DNA of 5,340 bases from JAAZMI01 sp964603615 (GTDB lineage: Bacteria > Bacillota > Dethiobacteria > DTU022 > UBA8154): contig CAZRVU010000077.1 in NCBI GenBank assembly GCA_964603615.1, positions 1 through 5,340 of the forward strand, read 5' to 3'. The position numbers were made by a program, and so were the translations under genes. Position 1 is the first letter of the stretch. Each line of letters starts with the position of its first letter. The notes under the pieces are model-generated. The model worked only from the letters and a program-made list of their open reading frames with translations. It was not told where the DNA came from and did no database searches. Shown piece by piece: positions 1 through 4,339 of this stretch.

Positions 1-47
1 GCTGCAATCAGCATCCCTTCGACTGACAATTTTTTGCCCGGGCCCAT
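1..47 (-). CDS. N-terminal end of a leftward gene, product unknown (partial)
   Basis: Read on the minus strand, an ATG at 47-45 opens a frame that stays open to the window edge. It gives about 15 codons beginning MGPGKKLSVEGMLIA. An AAGAGG motif lies 7 nt upstream (55-60 on the plus strand, complemented), which is good spacing for a ribosome binding site and is the main reason for choosing this start. An overlapping ATG at 54-52 in another frame is also open, but it leaves no room for that site. The start is basic and then hydrophobic, so a membrane or regulatory protein is possible, but too little is present to assign a family. A plus-strand frame is also open from 1 to 198 in the same DNA, but its residue make-up (many S, C, H, W, Q) looks like antisense. 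If the call is right, this gene is divergent from the TRAP operon. Confidence 0.35.
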   Translation of the reverse strand, partial: MGPGKKLSVEGMLIA

Positions 48-225
48 TGAACATCCTCTTCAAAAGGCCCTAAAAATGTCGTCCTGCTATTTTAGCTGCA
101 AAATTGTGGCGTCTTCATGGGCTGATTTTTACAGCTCCCGCCCCAGCAAATTTCGTTTTAGGCAGCAGCATGAAATTTTGCAGTGGAATCATCAATAATC
201 TTTTTCGTCGGTTTAAGGGCTACAG

Positions 226-255
226 TTTCCGCTGCGGGATCTGGAAGTTTATAAA
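226..255 (+). promoter_or_regulatory. Possible weak sigma-A promoter for dctQM
   Basis: TATAAA at 250-255 matches 5 of 6 bases of the -10 consensus. The best -35 candidate is the TTTCCG/TTCCGC segment at 226-232, which is poor, with a 17-18 bp spacer. Transcription would start around 261-263, so the hairpin at 263-300 would sit at the very 5' end of the mRNA. The poor -35 means an activator would be needed or that the call is wrong. Confidence 0.25.
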
Positions 256-262
256 AAGCAGA

Positions 263-300
263 CGCTCCTTTACGCGGGGTTCCCCCCGTGTAAAGGAGCG
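263..300. repeat. Inverted repeat, 17-bp stem with 4-nt loop
   Basis: CGCTCCTTTAC (263-273) is matched exactly by GTAAAGGAGCG (290-300). The inner arms CGGGG (275-279) and CCCCG (284-288) also pair, with one G.T wobble between the two blocks and the loop TTCC (280-283). Neither side has a clean T-run directly after the stem. The plus strand continues CAGGTGTTTT, and the minus strand continues TCTGCTTTTT. It is therefore not a textbook intrinsic terminator. It could be an mRNA 5'-end stabiliser, a processing site or a weak leftward terminator. Confidence 0.85.
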
Positions 301-386
301 CAGGTGTTTTGCGCCGCTGTTTAAAATAACCGCCGCGCCCGGTTCGTTTGCTTCGATAATTATGAGGTAGGCCAGGTGAAGTAAAA

Positions 387-905
387 ATGAAAAAGGAAGA
401 AAACACTTTTTTAAAGGTAGTTAAAAATTTTGATTTATTTGGAGCGGGTATTTTTTTTATCTGCTGTGTCTTCGTCGTCGCCAAAATTATTCTACGCTTA
501 TTTAAACTTCCTATTTACGGCGATTATGAAATCGTTCGCTTTTTATTGATTTTCGCTGCCAGCTTTCCACTTGCCAATTGTGCCGCGCAAAAAGCTCATC
601 CGAATCTCACTTTATTACTGGACAAATTATCCGAAAAAGCGCAAAAAATTGTTAATATCCTCACGGGTGTCATTGCTTTATCCGGTTTTACCATCATTGT
701 CATGGGCTTGTTCAGAGATGCGCTAAAAAAATTTAGGGTTGGTGAGATCTCGCCCAATTTAAATGTCCCTTTGTACTATATTGGCATCGTGATCGCCATT
801 GGCTTTATCTTGCTGGCGTTATTCATTTTATTTCAAATAGTAAAGGATATTAATTGTTATGTTCGTCAAAGCAGGGCTGCCGGCCATCAGGAGCATAAGG
901 TTTAA
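387..905 (+). CDS. dctQ: TRAP transporter small permease subunit (DctQ family)
   Basis: This 172-residue protein is the small membrane subunit of a tripartite ATP-independent periplasmic (TRAP) transporter. In that family it pairs with DctM in the cytoplasmic membrane to import organic acids with sodium or protons. Four hydrophobic segments are visible at about residues 18-39, 49-68, 88-108 and 130-152, the standard DctQ topology and length. The YEIVRFLLIFAASFPLA stretch before A-Q-K-A-H-P-N (residues 48-73) fits the family's conserved second helix and the following H-x-x-V/L-D-type turn. SPNLNVPLYYIG (122-133) fits the family's loop before the last helix. The start is supported by AGGTGA at 374-379, which matches the extended anti-16S sequence and sits 7 nt from the ATG. 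dctM follows after 46 nt, so the two are presumably co-transcribed. Substrate cannot be told. The symbol is family-level. Confidence 0.93.
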   Translation: MKKEENTFLKVVKNFDLFGAGIFFICCVFVVAKIILRLFKLPIYGDYEIVRFLLIFAASFPLANCAAQKAHPNLTLLLDKLSEKAQKIVNILTGVIALSGFTIIVMGLFRDALKKFRVGEISPNLNVPLYYIGIVIAIGFILLALFILFQIVKDINCYVRQSRAAGHQEHKV

Positions 906-951
906 GACAATCCGTATCTAGCTGCCACATCTTGCACAGGAGGGGAAAAAA

Positions 952-2262
952 ATGTCTCCTACCATCATCGGTTTATTAGGCTTAATAGCTTTTTTTATCT
1001 TTATGCTATTGGGAATACCCGTTAGCTATGCCATGATCATTATCGGTTTTATAGGCATAACGATTCTGCGTTCTTTTACATCTGCTTTAGGTGTTTTATC
1101 CACTGAAATATTTAATACCTTTTCATCCTACTCCTTCTCCGTTATACCGATGTTTACGTTGATGGGCTTTATTGCTTACTACTCGGGGATTGGGGGCAAT
1201 CTTTTCAATTTAGTCCATAAATTAATCGGGCACTACCGGGGAGGCCTTGCTTTTGCAACAAAGGCGGCCTGCGCTCTTTTTGGCGCCGTCTGTGGTTCAG
1301 CATTCGCCACGGTTGCCACGATGGGTGTAGTCGCTTACCCGGAGATGGCCAAGGCCAACTATGATAAATCCTTTTCTTTGGCCAGTATTGCGGCCGGGGC
1401 ATCGCTGGCTTCTTTAATACCGCCGAGCGTTGCCTTTATCCTTTATGGCATCATCACAGAACAATCTATCGGCAGGCTGTTTATGGCCGGTATCATACCC
1501 GGCATCATGCACATGTTGCTGTACATATTGCTGATCCATGTCGTTACTTATTATTATAAGTCGTGGGCTCCCGCCATTCCGAAAGCCAGTTGGAAAGAAC
1601 GATGGGAAGCGCTGCTCGGGGCCAGCCTGGTAGAAACGCTCATCATTTTTTGTCTTTCGCTCGGAGGCCTGTTTATGGGTTGGTTTACCCCTACAGAGGC
1701 CGGCGGTGTTGGCGCTATCTCCTTACTGCTTCTAACTATCTTTAAAAAAAGAATCAGCTTTGCAGATTTTAAAAAGGCCCTGCTCGATACGACGAGGACT
1801 ACTGCCATGATCTTTTTATTGATTGCCGGTGCCCTGGTCCTCGGGCGTTTTTTTGCACTTACACGCATCCCCTTTGAACTATGTAATTGGGTGTCGCAAT
1901 TGCAGGCCCCGCCTTTTGTCATTCTGGGCATCATTATCTTTATTTATTTTGTCCTCGGCTTTTTTATCGATATGCTTGCCCTGATTCTATTGACCGTTCC
2001 CTTTTTCTACCCCGTCATAACACAAACGCTGGGCTACAGCCCGATCTGGTTTGGCGTAATCATCTTGCTCTGTATCTCCATGGGCTCGGCAACCCCTCCC
2101 GTAGGCATAAATGTCTATATTGTCAAAAGTGCTGCCCCGGAGGTCCCCATAGAGAAAATATTTGAAAAAGCATTCTACTTCCTCATTGCCGATGTTGCAT
2201 TAATTATCATTTTAATTATTTTCCCCAAGATTGCTACCATCTTGCCAGATCTGCTCTATTAG
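952..2262 (+). CDS. dctM: TRAP transporter large permease subunit (DctM family)
   Basis: This 436-residue protein is the main transport subunit of the TRAP system and forms the substrate- and ion-translocation path in the membrane. Its length and hydrophobic pattern (about a dozen segments) are typical of DctM. Family signatures are visible in order: IPMFTLMG (65-72), FGAVCGSAFATVATMG (110-125), LIPPSVAFILYG (155-166), FTPTEAGGVGA (245-255), FFIDMLALILLTVPFFYPV (337-355) and MGSATPPVGINVYIVK (377-392). The two G-S-A/P-P-x-x type loops belong to the hairpin regions that line the transport site in relatives. The start is fixed by AGGAGGGG at 938-945, 6 nt before ATG. It is the second gene of the dctQM pair. 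The usual third gene, dctP for the extracytoplasmic binding protein, is not seen on either side, so the substrate stays unknown. The C-terminus is complete. Confidence 0.97.
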   Translation: MSPTIIGLLGLIAFFIFMLLGIPVSYAMIIIGFIGITILRSFTSALGVLSTEIFNTFSSYSFSVIPMFTLMGFIAYYSGIGGNLFNLVHKLIGHYRGGLAFATKAACALFGAVCGSAFATVATMGVVAYPEMAKANYDKSFSLASIAAGASLASLIPPSVAFILYGIITEQSIGRLFMAGIIPGIMHMLLYILLIHVVTYYYKSWAPAIPKASWKERWEALLGASLVETLIIFCLSLGGLFMGWFTPTEAGGVGAISLLLLTIFKKRISFADFKKALLDTTRTTAMIFLLIAGALVLGRFFALTRIPFELCNWVSQLQAPPFVILGIIIFIYFVLGFFIDMLALILLTVPFFYPVITQTLGYSPIWFGVIILLCISMGSATPPVGINVYIVKSAAPEVPIEKIFEKAFYFLIADVALIIILIIFPKIATILPDLLY

Positions 2263-2298
2263 GTGCGGCTCGCCGCTTTCTAAGGCCGCCAGATGATC

Positions 2299-2322
2299 TT
2301 TTCCAGACTTGAAGTCGGAAAA
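2299..2322. repeat. Near-palindrome 37 bp after dctM
   Basis: TTTTCC (2299-2304) pairs with GGAAAA (2317-2322), and GACT (2306-2309) with AGTC (2313-2316), leaving a bulged A at 2305 and a 3-nt loop. No T-run follows on the plus strand; the next bases are TATCGCAAAAATG. It may be a 3' stem-loop that protects the dctQM mRNA or a protein site. Confidence 0.55.
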
Positions 2323-2422
2323 TATCGCAAAAATGATTCCGCTCACTTCTCTGGCTCATAACCGAAATCGAGAAATATTCTAATCACTTATCTATTTGTT
2401 CCGTATTCCCTATTTGGCTTTG

Positions 2423-2467
2423 AGCTGCCCCGCCGGATTTTTTATAAACATCCGGCGGGGCAGCTTT
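2423..2467 (+). terminator. Probable transcription terminator of dctQM
   Basis: AGCTGCCCCGCCGGAT (2423-2438) is matched perfectly by ATCCGGCGGGGCAGCT (2450-2465), a 16-bp GC-rich stem with an 11-nt AT-rich loop. The tail is weak (TTTCGTT, with the first T in the stem), so termination would depend on the strength of the stem. It lies 160 bp after the dctM stop, which is far but has no gene in between. Confidence 0.6.
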
Positions 2468-2566
2468 CGTTAGGCATTGCTTTGCGCGTTATTGGATCTT
2501 GCCGGTAGGAGCTAGCCAAGCAGCAATAAGCCCGGCTAGCCCCTAGCGGTAAAGAAGATTATAAAC

Positions 2567-2660
2567 AGCTAATGGCTATAAAACTTACCTTCAAATTAAA
2601 TTAATGAGCTAAAGGCTGTAATAAGGGGCAGGCAGCGAGCAAACAGAACCAATGGCTGTA
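2567..2660 (+). repeat. Three direct repeats at an exact 40-bp period
   Basis: The sites are AGCTAATGGCTATA (2567-2580), AGCTAAAGGCTGTA (2607-2620) and AACCAATGGCTGTA (2647-2660). Sites one and two share 12 of 14 bases and sites one and three share 11 of 14. Their ends are exactly 40 bp apart. A fourth shortened copy, TTGCTGTA (2669-2676), overlaps the -35 element of the promoter that follows. They look like binding sites of a regulator placed upstream of a promoter. Confidence 0.5.
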
Positions 2661-2668
2661 GCCCGTGG

Positions 2669-2697
2669 TTGCTGTAATACAACTATAAGCATATAAT
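2669..2697 (+). promoter_or_regulatory. Sigma-A type promoter for the ComK-like gene
   Basis: TTGCTG (2669-2674) and a perfect TATAAT (2692-2697) are separated by 17 bp. The -35 keeps only the TTG of the consensus, so activation by a protein bound upstream would make sense. Transcription would start near 2704, giving a leader of about 125 nt before the GTG at 2829. Confidence 0.5.
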
Positions 2698-2700
2698 TTA

Positions 2701-2761
2701 GGCAGCGCTATTCTTGCCGGCGCCTGGGCAGCGCTGTAAATGCAGCCTAAAAGTGCCGGCG
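2701..2761 (+). repeat. Short GC-rich direct repeats in the ComK-like gene leader
   Basis: GGCAGCGCT occurs at 2701-2709 and again at 2727-2735. TGCCGGCG occurs at 2715-2722 and 2754-2761, 39 bp apart. Both are exact copies. The core AGCGCT is itself a palindrome. They fall in and just after the predicted transcription start of the ComK-like gene. Confidence 0.5.
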
Positions 2762-2828
2762 GCGGACTGCTTTTATTTATCCTGAATGGGGGCTGTTAGA
2801 ATTTAAGTAAGGGTAGGAGGGGCAACTG

Positions 2829-3461
2829 GTGAGGGCAAGAACAAAAGGCGAGGACATTGAACAATATATTCAGGAAGGGCTATTGGCCTTGTTGCCTCGC
2901 TACCGGGAGGGGGCCGGCGAGACGCTTGTCTATACCACTGGAGGCAGGCACCTGGATCCCCGCCGGGTAACCTGGCTGGTGGAGAGGCTGGCTTCTTACT
3001 ATAGTCTAAACCTGCCGGAGCTGCGCCGCCACTGCGGCAAACTCCTGAACCTGCGGCATCACATTTCGCTGCCGCTTTCAGGAGACCTGGTCCTTTTGCC
3101 CGTCAAATTGCGGGCCGCGGCTGTGCCGGGCGAAATCACCACCGGCTTCATTAATCTGCTGCAAGTGCAAGAGATCCTGCCGCCCCCGGAGCAACCCCCC
3201 AAAAAAGAAACCCCGGTCTGGCTTTCCCGTGTCCAGTTCCAATGCGGCCTGCAGCTCAAAACCCTGAATACCCCGGAAACCCTCCGGGAGAGGCTGCGAC
3301 AAGGCGAAACCGTCCACAAAGATTTCCTCCAGCGGCGCAACCGGGGCACCGTCTTTACCGGCCTCAGCCGCCAGGCACTACTGGACCAGCTACCCAACTG
3401 CGATTGTGTCCTTAAGGATATCTTCGTCGAATTCCTAATTCAAGTTAGGAACGGTTTTTGA
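2829..3461 (+). CDS. ComK-like protein (possible competence-type transcription factor)
   Basis: The product has 210 residues, begins with GTG, and has AGGAGGGG at 2815-2822, 6 nt upstream. By eye it lines up with ComK, the DNA-binding master regulator of competence in Bacillus (192 residues there). LLALLP (18-23) matches the ComK N-terminal strand. The block VERLASYYSLNLPELRR (51-67) matches the C-x-x-F/Y-G-S-S-x-x-x-R-R-type segment. HHISLPLSGDLVLLP (77-91), then GFINLLQVQEI (106-116), matches the stretch around the F-P-T motif and the strand after it. VQFQCGLQLKTL (135-146) followed by an L-x-x-x-L helix matches the C-terminal part. The ComK W-I pair is not kept (F-I here) and F-P-T reads L-P-V, so the role may differ. 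No competence genes are nearby. It is GC-richer than dctQM. The family call is from recalled sequence, not a search. Confidence 0.5.
   Translation: MRARTKGEDIEQYIQEGLLALLPRYREGAGETLVYTTGGRHLDPRRVTWLVERLASYYSLNLPELRRHCGKLLNLRHHISLPLSGDLVLLPVKLRAAAVPGEITTGFINLLQVQEILPPPEQPPKKETPVWLSRVQFQCGLQLKTLNTPETLRERLRQGETVHKDFLQRRNRGTVFTGLSRQALLDQLPNCDCVLKDIFVEFLIQVRNGF
3432..3459 (+). terminator. Weak terminator-like hairpin inside the last codons of the ComK-like gene
   Basis: TTCCTAA (3432-3438) pairs with TTAGGAA (3445-3451) around a 6-nt loop. After CGG comes a run of five T (3455-3459), the last of which is the first base of the TGA stop. The stem has only two G-C pairs, so it is marginal. A competing longer pairing, AATTCAAGT (3437-3445) with ACTTGAATT (3461-3469), would hide the T-run. 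Confidence 0.35.
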
Positions 3462-3475
3462 CTTGAATTGACATA

Positions 3476-3652
3476 CTAATTTAGGGCTTTGCGTAGCGCT
3501 TCTTCACTGTCGAAATCAAAGATATTTTCCAGTGCATTTTCCAATTGGGTGATATTGGTGTTTTTAAGGATCTGCTTTTCCAGTTCCGCACTGCTGTTTC
3601 CCACTAAAAAAGAAATTCCTTCATATCTATAACCGGGCGGGTAACAAGGGGG
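3476..3652 (-). pseudogene. Gene remnant or small leftward ORF of unknown family
   Basis: On the minus strand a frame is open from just after a TAA (3653-3655) to a TAG stop (3476-3478), 58 codons. The part from residue GYRYEGISFLVG onward has a clear protein-like make-up, and its C-terminus is an acidic helix pair: ITQLENALENIF, then DFDSEEALRKALN. There is no ATG. The only usable start is a GTG at 3604-3602, which would give 42 residues; its AAGGA is about 12 nt away, which is too far. The upstream end runs into a G/C-run hairpin and a REP-like element. I therefore think it is the surviving C-terminus of a gene whose front was lost, though an intact small protein is possible. The tail recalls the C-termini of Rpn-type (PD-(D/E)XK) nuclease/transposase proteins, but this is only an impression. 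It converges on the ComK-like gene, with 14 bp between the stops. Confidence 0.4.
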
Positions 3653-3662
3653 TTATCCCCCC
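3648..3662. repeat. G-run/C-run hairpin
   Basis: GGGGG (3648-3652), TTAT, then six C (3657-3662) form a 5-bp all-GC stem with a 4-nt loop. It overlaps the upstream end of the leftward remnant and belongs to the same GC-rich patch as the REP-like element. Confidence 0.5.
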
Positions 3663-3688
3663 TGGGCTCTGCCGGTTGGAATTTGATT

Positions 3689-3719
3689 GTGTGTCACAAC
3701 CCCCGTCCCCTTGACACAC
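3689..3719. repeat. REP-like inverted repeat (GTGTGTCA ... TGACACAC)
   Basis: GTGTGTCA (3689-3696) and TGACACAC (3712-3719) are exact inverted copies around the core CAACCCCCGTCCCCT. From memory, intergenic elements with a GTGTCA arm and a CCGTCCCCTTGACAC half occur in many copies in Desulfotomaculum/Pelotomaculum-like genomes. They resemble REP sequences handled by Y1-type (RAYT) transposases. No such transposase is in this window. The structure is seen directly; the family membership is inferred. Confidence 0.5.
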
Positions 3720-3845
3720 GCCCCTGCCCGGGTCCCTTTTTGCCGCTACTGGATAAAAAACCCTTATAAACTTTCAAATGATGAAATATTACAAGATAAT
3801 ACAAGAAAAGCTATATTTGTCCCTTTTTACGGGGGGAATTAGTCT

Positions 3846-3874
3846 TTGTAAAACAAGCTGACAGGGATTATAAT
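3846..3874 (+). promoter_or_regulatory. Sigma-A promoter, probably for the SLH gene
   Basis: TTGTAA (3846-3851, 4 of 6 consensus bases) and a perfect TATAAT (3869-3874) are 17 bp apart. The predicted start is near 3881. The next gene on this strand is the SLH gene at 4340, so the leader would be about 460 nt. Further promoters inside the leader are not excluded; CATAAT at 4123-4128 is a possible -10. Confidence 0.6.
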
Positions 3875-3942
3875 ATAAAAAATGCTGGTAAAAAAAGTAG
3901 GTTGTCGCTTATCTTACCTCTTTCCTGTGCCCCTGAAAAATG

Positions 3943-4058
3943 CCTTGTCCTTATGCTTTACAGGGCAAGGGCCTAAACCCCGTCGAGAGGAAGCGCCCGG
4001 CAATTACTAATAAAAGGAAGGCGTTGCAAAATATGTAATTTAAATAAATGGCCGGCGC
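3943..4058 (+). promoter_or_regulatory. Structured 5' leader segment, class not recognised
   Basis: Two stem-loops can be drawn in the predicted SLH mRNA leader. In the first, CCTTGTCC (3943-3950) pairs with GGGCAAGG (3963-3970), with one G.U pair and a 12-nt loop. In the second, GCGCCcGGC (3993-4001, one bulged C) pairs with GCCGGCGC (4051-4058). Directly inside it AATTAC (4002-4007) pairs with GTAATT (4035-4040), leaving a one-sided 10-nt internal loop. GCCTT (3942-3946) could instead pair with AAGGC (4018-4022), which suggests switching. I compared it with remembered consensus of c-di-GMP-I, cobalamin, SAM-I, TPP, ydaO and fluoride riboswitches and found no match. No terminator follows it. 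Confidence 0.35.
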
Positions 4059-4076
4059 TAAAAATTCCAATTTTAG

Positions 4077-4122
4077 AGTGAAAAATCTAGAAAGGCTTTA
4101 GTGAAAAATCTAGAAAGGCTTT
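4077..4122 (+). repeat. Perfect tandem duplication, two copies of 23 bp
   Basis: Positions 4077-4099 and 4100-4122 are identical over all 23 bases. The bases on either side no longer match, so there are exactly two units. Each unit starts AGTGAAAAATC and contains the palindrome TCTAGA and the string AAAGGCTTT. A -10-like CATAAT follows at once (4123-4128). Confidence 0.97.
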
Positions 4123-4132
4123 CATAATAATA

Positions 4133-4157
4133 TTTTTTAAAAAACTTTTAAAAAAAG
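4133..4157. other. A/T tracts, probably bent DNA
   Basis: TTTTTTAAAAAA (4133-4144) is directly followed by CTTTTAAAAAAAG (4145-4157). Runs of A and T of this kind bend DNA or make it stiff, and act as UP-like or nucleoid-protein sites. No specific function can be read from the sequence. Confidence 0.5.
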
Positions 4158-4176
4158 AAGGGAAACCTTGGTCTTA

Positions 4177-4242
4177 TATCCAATAATATCATTGAACAAA
4201 GAAGGAAAATAATGCTCATCTGTCCAATATTGACAATGAACA
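4177..4242 (+). repeat. Pair of similar 22-bp sites, 44 bp apart
   Basis: Positions 4177-4198 and 4221-4242 share 17 of 22 bases. The common parts are TCCAATA, CA and TGAACA. The second copy contains the near-palindrome TGTCCAATATTGACA (4221-4235). The 44-bp offset is about four helical turns, as expected for two operator sites on the same face. They lie about 100-160 bp before the SLH start codon. Confidence 0.45.
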
Positions 4243-4339
4243 TTGCATTTTCAAAAGAGAAGGGGGGCCGTATAAAGTAAAAGTGTTACCCGAGGTTTAT
4301 TCCGGTTTTTTAAAATGATTAGGGAGGAGGATTTTAGTT

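Larger units (their letters stand above)
48..386. other. Divergent intergenic region upstream of the TRAP operon
   Basis: I see no convincing gene here. It holds the GC-rich hairpin at 263-300, a weak promoter-like pair at 226-255 and the dctQ ribosome binding site. Frames on both strands run through it (plus 104-370; minus 158-484) but look like chance. The minus-strand stretch 158-262 reads with somewhat protein-like codons and ends in a TAA. I cannot match it to a family, and its upstream part is only the antisense of the hairpin and of dctQ. Confidence 0.5.
2263..2828. other. Long non-coding stretch between dctM and the ComK-like gene
   Basis: No credible gene is seen in these 566 bases on either strand. 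From left to right it holds a near-palindrome (2299-2322), a strong hairpin (2423-2465), a GCTAGCC/GGCTAGC inverted pair (2511-2517 and 2534-2540), three sites spaced 40 bp apart (2567-2660), a promoter (2669-2697), and short direct repeats (2701-2761). The ribosome binding site of the next gene is at 2815-2822. Confidence 0.7.
3656..4339. other. Long non-coding stretch before the SLH gene
   Basis: These roughly 680 bases have no convincing gene. They hold the REP-like element, a sigma-A promoter (3846-3874), a structured leader segment (3943-4058), an AT hairpin CTAAAA/TTTTAG (4058-4063 and 4071-4076), a 23-bp tandem duplication (4077-4122), A/T tracts (4133-4157) and a pair of 22-bp similar sites (4177-4242). 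The ribosome binding site AGGGAGGAGG is at 4321-4330. Short frames at 3781-3861 and 3882-4010 exist but lack ribosome binding sites. Confidence 0.7.

Noticed and set aside
1..198. Plus-strand frame open from the window edge to TAA at 196-198, possibly the tail of an upstream gene
   Set aside because: Its composition is rich in S, C, H, W and Q and looks like antisense. The opposite strand has a start with a well-placed ribosome binding site. It cannot be excluded.
104..370. An 88-codon plus-strand frame upstream of dctQ
   Set aside because: It has no ribosome binding site, runs through both arms of the GC hairpin, and has an Arg/Ser/Cys-rich make-up without any recognisable motif.
158..484. 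A 108-codon minus-strand frame
   Set aside because: Its first part is the antisense of dctQ and of the hairpin. Only the last 35 codons read like protein, and I cannot tie them to a family.
1205..2165. Several frames of 60-126 codons on both strands inside dctM
   Set aside because: They are shadows of a gene with unmistakable family motifs.
3059..3397. Minus-strand frames of 79 and 112 codons inside the ComK-like gene
   Set aside because: They are antisense shadows in GC-rich DNA, with no ribosome binding site, and the plus-strand frame is better supported.
3961..3978. c-di-GMP-I (GEMM) riboswitch, suggested by CAGGGCAAGG and GCCTAAACC strings
   Set aside because: The middle part of the GEMM consensus (ACGCAAAGCC and the tetraloop helix) is missing and the two strings are fused; the fold does not fit.
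4077..4242. Small CRISPR array from the direct repeats
   Set aside because: The tandem copies have no spacer between them, the other pair is imperfect, and no cas genes are present.
4230..4276. Promoter from TTGACA (4230-4235) and TATAAA (4271-4276)
   Set aside because: The spacing is 35 bp, far outside the 16-19 bp range, and no -10 lies at the right distance from TTGACA.
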